From Sorex araneus (Eukaryota; Chordata; Mammalia; Eulipotyphla; Soricidae), in contig NC_073302.1 of the NCBI RefSeq assembly GCF_027595985.1, forward strand, positions 218,308,354 through 218,372,353: a stretch of 64,000 bases of DNA, read 5' to 3'. Shown one piece after another: positions 19,975 through 31,042 of the stretch (position 1 is the first letter of the stretch; every line of letters starts with the position of its first letter). The notes under the pieces were generated by a model that worked only from the letters and a program-made list of their open reading frames with translations, did not search any database and had not been told where the DNA came from. The translations under genes were made by a program, and so were the position numbers.

Positions 19975-20440
19975 GAGTAAGTGAAGGCCTCCCCACATGT
20001 CTGACATCGATGAGGTTTCTCTCCACTATGATGTTTCCTGTGCACAGTAAGGTACCTTGATTGAGAGAAGGCCTTCCCACATTCACTACAAACGTAAGGT
20101 TTCTCTCCAGTGTGAATTCCCCTCTGTATAATAAGGTCTGAGGATCGATCAAAGGTCTTCCCACCTTCTTCACATGCGTGTGGCTTCTCTCCTGCAGATA
20201 TATGAATATGGTCACAACGGGGTAAACCTTGACTCAAGTTTTGCCCTCGCTGCTGACACTGCTGGAATTTCTGTCTACTGTGGGTTTCTACAGGAGCATC
20301 AAGGTGCCGAGAACATGGGAAGGCTCCCCCACTATTCTCACACTTGGATGGCTTCAGTACATAGTGAATTTGCTTATGGACCTGCCGGCATGCAGAACTC
20401 ACTGTAAACAGTGCTCCTCTCCCAGAGTCCATGGGCTGCG
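19975..20440 (-). pseudogene. KRAB zinc-finger gene copy B: 3'-truncated finger array
   Basis: Five finger units on the minus strand. YVCSECGKAFSQSRYLTVHR is intact. The unit before it (HACEEGGKTFDRSSDL) has lost its second Cys, and the two units upstream of that are worn. The last unit stops after CQTCGEAFTYSS, at about 19,980, where homology ends abruptly. The open frame runs on for about 70 hydrophobic residues that are not zinc finger. Copy A has about seven more fingers beyond the matching point, so copy B has lost its 3' part. Probably a pseudogene. Confidence 0.82.
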
Positions 20441-20808
20441 CTACTGGGGGGTGGGGGTTGTGCCCGAGGTCTATGCAGAACAGACTGTGAGTAGTTTCTC
20501 CCCGGGGGGGGGGGGGGTCGTCGTCTTTGGAGTGAGGTCGCTCTCTTCCTTCTGATCACCCTCAGAAGATATTCCACCTGTCTTGGCATCCCCACGGGGA
20601 TAAATGAGTATTGTTCACTCAAGAATTTGTCACAGTACGCAGAATCAGAGACATTCCACTGGTGCTGCCCCACTGGGACACCCCTGTCGGCCCTGAGTAC
20701 CCTTTTCTCTGCTCCTACCCTACTCCTCATGCTCCAACAATGGCAGCTGACTGGAAATTCCACCAACCACAAAGGGGCCCGGAGAAGACCAGGACTCCAT
20801 GATGTCAC
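20440..20808 (-). pseudogene. Linker part of zinc-finger copy B
   Basis: Minus-strand frame reading QHQWNVSDSAYCDKFLSEQY, typical of the spacer between KRAB and fingers in KRAB zinc-finger proteins. A run of twelve or more G at about 20,505-20,517 interrupts it and may itself cause the frame change relative to the fingers. Confidence 0.55.
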
Positions 20809-21129
20809 CTACATTTCCGTTTTAAAGGGCCAGACTCTGGTAAGGAAAGTTAGGATTTTTTTCCCCATTTCTGGTCTTGGATCAGGTCAGCAGGTCATCT
20901 AAGGGGTCACCAGGTATCAGATAGATGGAGAGTGAACACATGGTCTATGGAGCCAAAGTTTTTATGTTTTCACTAAAGGAATGAAATTCACAAAGATTCC
21001 CTTGCAAACATCCACCAGTACAGCGCCCCAACCCTGACCCCCAACCAACACCACCAAAATGCAATGCTCAGAAATCACTGGGCATTAATATCCAGATATC
21101 ACAATGTTTAGTATTGATTGATCCATTTT

Positions 21130-21272
21130 TTGGGGAGGTACGTTCTGTAGTGCTGAGCACTTATGCCTGACTGCTCAGGGATCACTCCACACTGGGCTCG
21201 GGGAACCCTCTGGGTTTCTAACCATGGATCCTGGATCAGCTGTCTCCCAGCTGGTCTGTCCTAGCCCCGATT
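21130..21272 (-). repeat. SOR SINE, old
   Basis: CTGCTCAGGGATCACTCCAC and CCATGGATCCTGGATCAGC. Confidence 0.6.
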
Positions 21273-22604
21273 TTTGTTTACATTTCACTGAACTTTCAAT
21301 TGCCATAGTTGCTCCAACTGTTCATGTATTTGGTTACAGGAGTGAGCTGGAAACTAAGTGAATCACATGCCCAGAATGGGGCTTTGGGGTGACACAGAAT
21401 GAGGCTCAGGAATTGGTGAACAGGAAAGTATTAAATGTGTAATAAATATTCCTGTATTTGTGTTTGTGTGTGTTCACATTCTTTGGTATTCTCAAGCTAC
21501 TCTTAGTTCTGTGCTCAGCAACTCTTCAAACAGTGCTCAAGCTCGACAATGCACTGAATTCAAATGGGATCTAAAATAGATCAACTCCATGAAAGAAAGT
21601 CCCTATCTTACTCTGTAACTGAGTAGACATTTAGTAGTTTAGTAGTGGATAAATTATGTAGAAAACATTAAATTCTTCAAAATTTGAACAGTAGTCAAGA
21701 AGAATTGCACAGTGGGTGTGGGAGAAAGTCTCTTTTTCAGACATTTTGACCTATTGTTCAGCTATGATTTTTTGTTTGTTATAGTAAAAAATGAAATTTA
21801 GTTAGTTTAGAAGTTTACTTTTCAGTTAGCAGAGTTATTCGGTAACTGTATTAGTACACTTAATTTCTTGTAACCCCTTCACAAGGGTGCCTGCCAGTCA
21901 TGGAGTGAAATAGGAACGATGACTTAGGGTCCACAAGAGTGACGTGGTAAATGATCAATAGTTGATTCCCTTATGTAATCACTTTTTCTCTGTTCTACAT
22001 CAATGCTTCACCAGGCCTGTATAAATTTACCAGGTGCCAGGACATGGGCCCAGTGAGTTAAAATAAGTTTGTGCGTGCTTATGAAAATGACAGGATGTGG
22101 TTTTTCCTAATCAAAAGTCTGTGTTTCTGCTGAGAGGCTACTGCTCTTGCCTAGCAGGACATCCTGCCGGCTGGTATGAATGCACTCCTCCAATTTTTTT
22201 GATGTCTGATGTCTCCTTTGATCATGACCCCTAAAACTTTGGAGCTTATATGGGATCTGATGGTGGACCCCAGCACAACAGGTCCCTGGGCACAGCTGCA
22301 GAGACCACTTAAAGGACCACTTGGCCTTTGCTTTGTTCAAACCTTTGCCCAGTTGCCCAGGGTGTCAGTTGAACTGATGCCCCCAAATCTCTTAGATTTG
22401 GCTCTCAGGAGTCCTCTGTTCCTCTCTGGGGTGTCACTGATGATCTTCTCTCTGGGCCTGTAAGTCACTGTCGGGGACTGTGTGGAAGGCTGGATGCAGC
22501 GCTACTGACCCAAGCAGGCCTGGATGTGACTTGTTGAGCTGGACAACAGGGGTCATTTCAAACATCTCAGTGCAAGCAAGTGCATTACTCTCAGGATCAG
22601 TGAG
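21273..22604. other. No gene seen
   Basis: Mixed AT-rich sequence (21.3-22.1 kb) and a GC-balanced block (22.1-22.56 kb) of unknown origin, between copy B and its flank. Confidence 0.5.
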
Positions 22605-22785
22605 TCTTTTGCTCTTTTTTTTTCTTATTTATATTTATTTTGCAAGGGGACACACCAAGCAGTGCTCGGAGATGAGTCCTAGTGGGGCGCTGGGGACCAT
22701 ATGGGGTGTTGTGGATATAGCCCAGGTTTCCACTTCATACAAAGCAAGTGCCCTTCTCACTGCACTATCACTAGCGCCCACAAAC
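22605..22785 (-). repeat. SOR SINE
   Basis: CCAAGCAGTGCTCGGAGATG; ends ACTATCACTAGCGCCC. Confidence 0.8.
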
Positions 22786-22894
22786 CACTTCTTTGGCACA
22801 ATTAACACTTTTACTTTTTATAGAAGGCAAACACAGTATTCTATTAGTATAAAAATTAGAATTTTTTTAGATTTATTTTTTAAATGTTTATTTT

Positions 22895-23082
22895 AAATTT
22901 ATTTTTTATTTTTTGCTTTTTGGGTCACACCTGGCGATGCACAGGAGTCACTCTTAGCTCTGCACTCAGAAATTACCCCCTGGTGGTGCTCAGGGAACCA
23001 TATGGGATGCTGGGAATCGAACCCGGGTTGTCAGCGTGCAAGGCAAACGCCCTACCCGCTGTGCTATCTCTCCAGCCCCTAG
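22895..23082 (-). repeat. SOR SINE, young
   Basis: Nearly consensus from GCTTTTTGGGTCACACCTGG to GCTATCTCTCCAGCCCC. Confidence 0.93.
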
Positions 23083-23516
23083 ATTTTAAATTGACTAATT
23101 TCAGTGCCCAGGGAGACTAAGGCCTCCACTCCCAGCATTAGGCTCTGGATTTCCTCCTGACCTGTCGAGAGACCATTTATCAGGTATGGATTTTGGACCC
23201 CACCTTTCAACTCACACGTTTACTCTACTGAGCTATCCTGCCAGCATACAAATATGTCTATTCTGCACGTGAACCTTGCCAGGTCACTCGTATTTGGTGA
23301 CCTCATTCTCAAGTCAAATTGCAGCAATGCCAAATCCTGAAGCTGTGGTTTGAATTCTGAAATCGATCAAACAAGCAAGGTAAAAATTGAACGAATGGAC
23401 CCTGGGTGAGTAGGCTGAGCAGGTGGATCTCTGTGGTTCTCACAGTCCAAACAGGCCCACAGCAAAGGGAAGATCCTTTGGGAGGATCGCTGTTACAGTC
23501 CTCAAACTCATTTTTG

Positions 23517-23640
23517 GGCTTTTGCATTTGACTAGAATCGGTTATATTTGGGGAAGCTCACGGTGTGCTGGGATCAAATGCCAGTCAGTCATGGGTAAAA
23601 CCAACATCCTCCCTGCTGTACTGTCCCTCCACCCAAACCA
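23517..23640 (-). repeat. Old SINE shared by both zinc-finger flanks (B)
   Basis: Partner of 16,880-17,000. Confidence 0.55.
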
Positions 23641-23689
23641 ACTTTGTTATGGGCTCTCTCATTCACTTTTTAAAAGGCTGAAGAAACTC

Positions 23690-23825
23690 TTGGTGGGTCA
23701 GATAGAGAACAGCCGGTAGGAGTATAAGGGTGACGAGGGCTGATCCCTGAGCACCGCCCAAAGGAACCCCTAAGGACCGCCAGAAATAACCTCTCAGTAA
23801 CACCAGACCCCACAATAAAATAAAA
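23690..23825 (+). repeat. Old SINE shared by both flanks (B)
   Basis: GGGCTGATCCCTGAGCACCG; partner of 17,060-17,200. Confidence 0.58.
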
Positions 23826-24218
23826 GTATTTTTTTCAGGATGCTCAAAACCCATCTTAATGATCCGAGGACAAACACAAGAGCAGTGACAAAGAGGGCAG
23901 GACGGGAAGTGGTTCTGCTGCTCCTCAAAAGGGCACCCAACATTGTAGGCTGTGCAGTAAGGGACAGAGGAGGATGGGCATGTAGGTCCTGAGTGTCATG
24001 GGCACATGTCAGATGTAGAAGAAAGGAGCAAAGTGAAGAAAGTGAAGAAAGCGAAGTGCAGTGTTCATGACCGTTTGGGTCAAGGAAGGGCAGCATGAAC
24101 ATGGCACACTCACTTGGATCCAGGAGCTCAAGGCGCCTGGTGTCAGCAGCACAATTCACATGAGCACAGGGCACCCACACATTGCCCAGGGTCCATGCCA
24201 GGGAGGGTCCCCAGACAC

Positions 24219-24330
24219 TCACCTGCACACACATCTCTTCTCCCTGGCCTCAGAGTTCTTCCTTCCAGTCAGGAGATCACTGCAGGCTTCACCCCAGAAT
24301 GACCTGAACATCACACATGGAGGCATGGAT
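24219..24330 (-). other. Possible 5' non-coding exon of zinc-finger copy B (first copy)
   Basis: Minus-strand block ending GTGTGCAG|GTGAGT, a good splice donor. It is repeated in diverged form at 25,040-25,150, with the same GGCCTCAG and ATCACTRCAGG landmarks. The position upstream of copy B suits a 5' UTR exon; there is no coding evidence. Confidence 0.3.
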
Positions 24331-24344
24331 TAGTGATGAGGAAA

Positions 24345-24990
24345 AGCCAAGCTGTGAGTCACTCTGGCATTGACATGGGCCAGAACAAAAGCCATAATAC
24401 TTCACTATAAGTGAAGAGTATGGTCATGGACAAATTCTGTCATGATACAAAGAGTAACAACTGGATTAGAATCTTGCTAAGGTTAGGAAAGATTAATCTA
24501 CCCTGAGCACTGTAGTCTGGGATCTATAGCAAGATGTCCCCAGGAGAGCCACCCTACAAGCTTAATGTATCTCTGTCCATAAAAATAGATGGGAAAGATT
24601 AGGTAGAAGTAAGTAAATCTAAGATGGTTGTTGGACTAAGGAAGGAAAAACACACTCCTAGATGTTATTCTGCCCTTGAGAGAATCTCCTTGCTACCGAG
24701 ATCTTTGTCTTAACCTAAAAGAGCTTCCCTGGGAAGGAAGGGCTTTCATATGTTGATTGTGCTACCTCACTTGGGTGTAGTTGATACCAGGAAGGCAAGG
24801 AGGGTGGGTACGGGACCAAGGCTGCAAGAAGGAGTGCGGAGAGACTAGCATGGGGGACAGGAGGAGACGTGAATGAGGGGCAGGGTGAGACTGGAATGGG
24901 GAGCTTAGTGAGACTGGAAGAGTTGTGTGTGGAGAATGGAATGAATGGCAACTGATCACCAACCAGACTGGCGGCCCTGTTTCCTTTTTA
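24345..24990 (+). mobile_element. LTR-like repeat, second copy
   Basis: TCTGGCATTGACATGGGCC, ATGGTCATGGACAAATTCTG and CTTAATGTATCTCTGTCCAT parallel the minus-strand element at 10-11.3 kb. The 3' part (24,800-24,990) is purine-rich and differs. Confidence 0.5.
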
Positions 24991-25039
24991 TGCGTCCACT
25001 CCAGCTCACTAATTTATTTTGTGAACTTACACAAGTCAC

Positions 25040-25150
25040 CTGCATATACACCGATCTTCGCTGGCCTCAGGGCTCCTTCTTCCAGCCAGATCACTACAGG
25101 TTTCACCCCGGAATGCCCTAAACCTCACAGACACATCTTCATGAGACTGT
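25040..25150 (-). other. Possible 5' non-coding exon (second copy)
   Basis: Diverged direct repeat of 24,219-24,330 ending ATATGCAG|GTGACT on the minus strand. The two copies flank an LTR-like segment. Confidence 0.28.
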
Positions 25151-25309
25151 ATCCAGCACTCACTCTAGTTGTGTGAAATATATTTGAAAAAAAGTGCAAA
25201 GAGTTTGCTATATAGAAAAATTTTCCCAATATCCAGGGTGTTTTCAATGCACCAGGATGTCAAGTGTGTCTCACAATTGTAGCATCTGGAGTCTACTTTT
25301 TAAATTTTT

Positions 25310-25486
25310 ATTTATTTAATTTTTTTTGGGTCACACCTGGCAATGCACAGGAGTTACTCCTGGCTCTGCACTCAGGAATTACTCCTGGTGGTGCTCAGGA
25401 GACCATATGAGATGCTGGAAATCAAACCCGGGTCAGCCGCGTGCAAGGCAAATGTCTTACCTACTGTGCTATCACTCCAGCCCTGG
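25310..25486 (-). repeat. SOR SINE, young
   Basis: Nearly consensus; the tail side is TTTAATTTTTTTTGGGTCAC. Confidence 0.93.
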
Positions 25487-25521
25487 AGTGAGTCTACTAT
25501 TTAAAGATAAATATTATATCT

Positions 25522-25715
25522 TGGGGCCAAGGTGGTGATATAGCATAAAAGGTGCTCGCCTTGCACCTGACTGACCCAGGTTCAATACCCAAGCAACCCA
25601 GATGGGCTCCTGACCCTTGGGAGAAATGATCCCTGAGCTCAGAGCCAGGGTTCAGCCATGAACACTGCAGGGTATTGCCCCCAAATACTGCAACAACAAA
25701 AGGTAACTAGGGAAG
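25522..25715 (+). repeat. SOR SINE, old
   Basis: GTGGTGATATAGCATAAAAG head and GGTATTGCCCCCAAATAC. Confidence 0.7.
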
Positions 25716-25878
25716 CAAACAAAACCAAAAATAAATTCATGTGCAAAGTCAAATACTAGAGTGAAATACTTAAAGGATTGAACATGGACTCCTTAAATCC
25801 TGATTTTTTTTGGACTTTTTCTATGCCCATGTTTTATCCTGAATACTTAATTCTTTTTAATATGTTCTCACATCCTTT

Positions 25879-25885
25879 GTGTGTG

Positions 25886-25930
<45 letters not shown>
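25879..25930 (+). repeat. GT microsatellite at a SINE tail
   Basis: About 25 GT units, abutting the tail side of the minus-strand SINE at 25,931. Confidence 0.95.
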
Positions 25931-25933
<3 letters not shown>

Positions 25934-26092
25934 GGCATAAACCAACAGTGCTCAGGGATTATTCCTAGCTCTAGATGTGGGATTAGTCCTGGTGGGGTTA
26001 GCAGGCTATATAAGGTGTCAGACATTTGTAGAACCTGGGATGGCCACTTGCAAGGCAAGCACCCTACTTGATATACTCTTGTTCTGGCCTTT
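25931..26092 (-). repeat. SOR SINE
   Basis: ACCAACAGTGCTCAGGGATT to TACTCTTGTTCTGGCC. Confidence 0.78.
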
Positions 26093-26219
26093 CTAAATAA
26101 ATTATTTCCAGCACACCAGGACTGAACCTTAGGCAAATCTCCTATAATCTTCCACCCCCTCCTAAAAAATCAAATATTTTCCTTTAAATATCTTACTTTA
26201 CCAGCAGTACTCACAACGA

Positions 26220-28283
26220 CAGCAGACAGACATAAATGGCATCAATAACCATTTAAATACATGAAATTAAAAACTCAATCAGTGCCGTCAACATTAGAGT
26301 AACAACAGCAGAAAACAGAATCAGTGAGCTTGAGGATGAGATGCAGAAAACCTCCAGGCAACAACAAAATTTGGGAAAAGACCTCAAAATAACTAAATAG
26401 CTAAACAGAGAATGGATTTATTCAAGAGAAGCAACATAAGAATCCTCATAGTCACAGAGGGACAGGGAGTCAATCACAATGAGGTAGTAAGAGTTAAAGA
26501 CATCATTGCTGAAAAGTTCCCAGAGCTGGAGAACACAGGCACCCACATCCAAGAAGCCCAAAGCATACCAGCTAAAAGAGACACTAATTAAAAGACTCTG
26601 AGACATATCCTAATCAGAAGGACCAACACCATAAACAGAGATGCAATTCTGAAAACAGCAAGGACAAAGAACGAAATTACATACAAAATGGTGTCCTAAG
26701 ATTTACAGCAGACCTATCAAATGAATCCTCTGAATCTGAGGACTATGGTAGAATACAGTTAAAAAATCTTAGTAAACTGAAGCTTCACCAAGAATATTTT
26801 AGCAATAGATTTTAATTCACATTCAAATGAAAATACCATAATTCATGGATAAACAACAGCTCAGAAACTTCAAAGAATCAAAACAATTCTGAAAGAAAAA
26901 CTCAAGAAGCTATTGTAAGGCAAGACAAACACAATAATCCTCTAAAGAAATATGGGGCAAAACCCCAAGGTAAAATTTTTTCTCAATGTATATGGTCTAA
27001 GTACACAATTAAGAGGCAAAGGATGGCAAAATGAATTTGCTCAATTAAATTCAACCTTCTGTTCCCTAAAAGAAACACATTTGAATAGTTGGAGCAAACA
27101 CAGAATCAAAGTCAAAGTCTGGAAAACAGTTATTTAAACAAAGAACACATTTCAAAAGGCTGATGTGGCCATATTAGTATCAATAGCATAGATTTCAGGC
27201 TGATAAAGGTTATAAGAGATGGCGAAGGTCATTTCTTAATAAAGAAGGAATATTTACATCAGGAAGAAATTACACTCCTAAGCACATATCCACCCAATAG
27301 CAAATAGGAAAATACATGAACCAACTGCTGATCCACTTAAAGGAGAACATTGGTAGAAACACAGTAGTAGTTGGAGACTTCAATAATGCTTTGTCACTCC
27401 TTCATAGATCAATTAGCCTAAAACTCATCAAGGAAATACTGGCTTTAAAGTACCAAATAGAAGAAAAGGAACTAGTAGATATATACAGGGCTATATAGAC
27501 ATATATGGAAACTGGGAATCAAATCAACCACTGGAAACTACTAAACAACCAGTGGGATAGAGAGAAAATCAAAAGACTAATGATTTCTGGAAACAAATAA
27601 AAATGAGAACACGAGTGACTTACATTAGTGGCACACAGCAAAAGTATGGTTAAGATGAAAGTTTAGAGCTCTGCAAGCATACATCAGGAAGGAAGAAAGG
27701 GCTCACATAAATAATTTAATTCCATGATTTAATTTATTGGAAAATGACCAACAAAAGAAGCCCAAACCAGGTAGAAGGAAGGAAACAATAAAACTTAGAG
27801 CAGAAATCAATGAGTTGAAATTCCCAAAAAGAATCCAAAGCATCAATGAAAGCAAGAACTGGTTCTTTGAAAAAATAAACAAGACCAATAAATCACTAGC
27901 AAGACTCAGAGAGAGAGAACCCTAATAAACAGAAATAGAAATGAAAGAGGGGTTATGACAATAGAAATTCAAAGGATCATCAGACATTACTTTAAGAATC
28001 TTTATGCCATGATAAAGGTAAGCATAGAATAAATGGATAAATATTTGGATAATCTACCAAGGCTGAACTAAGAAGATTTGGAATACGTGAACAGATTTAT
28101 CACTATCTAGGAAGATATAATGGTAATTATAAGTCTTCCCCAAAACAAAAACCAGACCCAGATGCATTCACTAGTGAGTTCTTTCAAATGATTTTCCAGC
28201 TTTTCCAAGAAATTGAATAAACAGAAAAACTCCCATAGAGATTCTTTATGGTAAATATTGTACCAATATCAAAAGCAGACACT
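26220..28283 (+). mobile_element. LINE-1 fragment: ORF1 and first half of ORF2, degenerate
   Basis: Plus-strand L1. ORF1 remains (ENRISELEDEMQKTSRQQQN; NIRILIV; KFPELENT) lead into the ORF2 endonuclease (FFLNVYGLSTQLRGKGWQNE; LKETHLNSWSK; VVGDFNNALS) and the inter-domain region (NDQQKKPKPGRRKETIKLRA). Homology stops just before the reverse-transcriptase core, at about VNIVPISKAD (28,283). Many stops and frame changes. Confidence 0.85.
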
Positions 28284-28284
28284 T

Positions 28285-28304
28285 GATACTACACTTGATC
28301 TTAG
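28285..28304 (-). ncRNA. 20-nt match to U2 snRNA 5' region (fragment)
   Basis: CTAAGATCAAGTGTAGTATC on the minus strand equals U2 nucleotides 21-40 as I remember them, including the branch-site-pairing GTAGTA. Neither side continues as U2. Not a gene. Confidence 0.3.
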
Positions 28305-28444
28305 TCTCCACTACCCAGCCACCGCTACACTCCAGGCTGCTTTCCAGACATAAGCATAATACAGCATAAGACACTTAATACCCATTTTCCATAATTTTTG
28401 CACCATATTTAATGGGCTTCAAATATAGTATGAACCATAGGAAC

Positions 28445-31042
28445 ACCTGTAAGGGCGATTGGAGGCCGCCCTAAAAGCCTCCATCCCTCTTGGAGAGCCC
28501 GGCAAGCTACCGAGAGTACCCTGCCTGCACGGCAGAACCTGGCAAGCTACCTGTGGCATATTCAATATGCCAAAAACAGTAACAACAATTGGCCTCATTT
28601 GGCTGACACCGAAAGAACCCCCAATATGGCAGTGTTAAGAAGAATGAGCAAGGAGAGGCTGATAAACTCTCAGGGGCGAACTAGACAGCCAAAGGAAGAA
28701 AGACTAAAATGATTGTCTGTACTTTCAATGCATGTACTCTGGCACCAGAAGCATCCATCGAGGACCTGATGTTGCAAGCACAGAAAATCAAGTAGGACAT
28801 CATTGGTCTGACTGAAACGAGAAGAAATCAATCACATCATGCCATTTAAGACACTGGAAAAGAAATGTTCCTCGGAACATGAGACAACAGAGGCGTCGGT
28901 GGCGTCAGTGTCCTTATCAACATGAACTTGGTCATGAGCATTGATTCATTCGAATGCCTAACAACCTTAATTGGATGAATATGTTTGAATAGATCTGGCT
29001 CACTGCCGGCAGTTTCTATCTTCATTGTCTACGCACCAACATCCAACTAAGATGAATAAGAAATTGAGAAGTTCTACATGGAGCTGGAGAAGTTCTATAA
29101 AGAGAACCACACCTTCTACAAGATCATTGTTGGTGATTTTAATGCCAAGATAGGACCGAGAAGGTCTCCTGAAGAACTCCACTTGGGTCCCATGGCCTAG
29201 AATGGAATGAAAAGAGTGAGAGACTATCCGAGTTCATCATGTTGACCAAGACCATCCATGGTAACTCACAGTTCCATAAGGCCAAATCTAAATGTTGAAT
29301 GTGGGAGTTTCCCGGTGAACAGTTCCACAACGAAAATGACCACATCATATTTAATTGAAGGATTTGCCTAACTGATGTCGCTGTTGTCCCAAAATTCCAA
29401 ACGGGATCTGACCACAGTCTCCTTCGTGCAAAATTCTACTTCACAGAGCGGGGAGAAAGGACTGCAAAGTTTAAGTTTAAGAAGAGAACTCCCAGAATGA
29501 CCACCAACTGGGAGCTCTTTGGCACTATTGCGGCAATGTGGGAAGATGCCGTTTTTGACAACATTGATGAGGAATATGATAGAATGGTTCAGCATCTCCA
29601 TGACTGCGTAAAGAATGCCAAGAGTGGAAAAGCCACCAACAGACGCCTGTCTTCAGAAACTCTCGAGCTCATTTGCCAAGGTAGTTTGGCACAAGCCTCA
29701 GGCAACTATGAGCTGACGTCCGAGCTTGAAAAGCTGTGCAGAGAAGTGATAAAGGAAGACTTAAAAGAGAGAAGAGTAGCCATGTTGGCAGATATGGCAG
29801 CTGGGGAAAGTATTCTCAATGCTTGCCTGTCCTTTGCCAACTACAAGACCAAGAGGACTGCCCTCCAACGTCCTTATGGATCTATCACATCTTCCAGAAG
29901 AGCAATGGAGAGAATTATTCACGACTTCTACTCGGATCTATTTGACAGCCATGTCCACCTGCCCACATACCAAATTCTGCAGTATGGGTATGTGGTTCAA
30001 AACGTCCTCCCTTCCGAAATCCAACATGCCATTTAATCGGTAAAGACACGTACAGCACCAGGTTCAGAGAAGGTCAGACTCAAACAACTGAAGAATCTGC
30101 CACCAGTACTCATCAATACACTGGCTCAGCTCTTCACATGCTTCCTGTCCGAATTCAAGGTTCCATCCCAATGGAAAACCAGCAGGACCATTCTGTTGTA
30201 CAAAAAGGGAGACATCCACGACATTGGCAACTATCACCCAATCTGCTTATCATCCATTGTTTACAGGTTGTTCATGCGAGTCATCTTGAATAGAATAGGC
30301 AGAACACTAAATGAAGGACAACCATGCGAGCAAGCCGGGTTCCAAAAATGATTCAGCACCATCGACCATATCCACACAGTGATCAAATTCATTGGTTTCT
30401 TGAGAGTTCAAGATGCTGCTCTGTTTAACATTCATCAATTTAAAGAAGGCCTTCGATTCTGTTGAGATTGAAGCAGTCATCGAAACCCTAGCCAAACAGA
30501 GCGTTCAAACTCAGTACATCAAGATCCTCCTCGAGCTGTATTACAGATTCACCACCAGATTCTCACCATTGTACAAAGAAGTGATCATTGACGTAAAGAG
30601 AGGGGTTCGGCAGGGTGATACCATTTCACCAGAACTCTTCAGTGCCACCCTCGAGAACATCATGTGAGGACTGGAATGGGAAGGAATGGGAGTGAAGACA
30701 AATGATTGGCAACTACAACACCTCCACTTTGCTGATGACATCGTTCTCATAAAGCCAAATATTAGCTAAGCGGCACATATGCTGGCCGACTTCGACCGCG
30801 AGTGTCGAAAGATTGGACTGCAACTGAATCTCAGCAAAACAATATTCATGAAAAACAAACTAGTCCCTGGCGTTCCATTTTGCTCTCAATAGAATAAGCA
30901 TCTCCGAATGTAGCAGCTATGTGTTTCTGGGTGGAGAACTCAACATGAGGAACGACTTGGCACCAGAACTGTGCAGGAGGAAGAGAGCAGCATGGAATGC
31001 CTTCAAGAGCATCGAAGAGGTCGTTAAGAGGACGAAAAACTT
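28445..31042 (+). mobile_element. RTE-clade non-LTR retrotransposon (RTE1_Sar-like), decayed, 3' end missing
   Basis: A 5' region of about 260 bp (28,445-28,705) is followed by an ATG at 28709 and a broken reading frame. In order I see an AP-endonuclease domain (IGLTETRR; VGDFNAKIG near 29,130), a linker with LKERR, and reverse transcriptase: KTSRTILLYKKGD, NEGQPCEQAGF, LTFINLKKAFDSVE, VRQGDTISPELF and HFADDIVLI at 30725. The motif A aspartate is Asn here (FINLKKAFD). Many stops and several frame changes make it inactive. It stops near 31,042 after KRTKN, before the usual C-terminus, where an L1 begins. The short reverse transcriptase with its APE domain and the lack of an ORF1 fit RTE. I recall very similar proteins from strongylid nematodes. 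Confidence 0.88.

Larger units (their letters stand above)
23100..24060. repeat. Upstream flank of copy B, paralogous to 16,450-17,310
   Basis: Partner of the copy A flank. On the minus strand a block at about 23,320-23,365 follows an AG acceptor-like TTTCAG and reads similarly in both copies (FKPQLQDLALLQFDL here). It may be a vestigial exon, but I do not recognise the peptide. Confidence 0.78.

Noticed and set aside
19770..19975. Hydrophobic C-terminus of the copy B open frame
   Set aside because: Read-through into unrelated sequence beyond the finger breakpoint; no domain.
25326..25538. Peptides such as MGHTWQCTGVTPGSALRNYSW in many places
   Set aside because: All are readings of the SOR SINE, not genes.
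30307..30495. Minus-strand frames within the RTE
   Set aside because: Opposite strand of the reverse-transcriptase coding region.
28445..31042. Nematode DNA contamination as the source of the RTE
   Set aside because: The element lies between shrew L1 sequences in one contiguous stretch, and three more RTE-derived pieces occur among shrew SINEs; genomic integration is the simpler reading.
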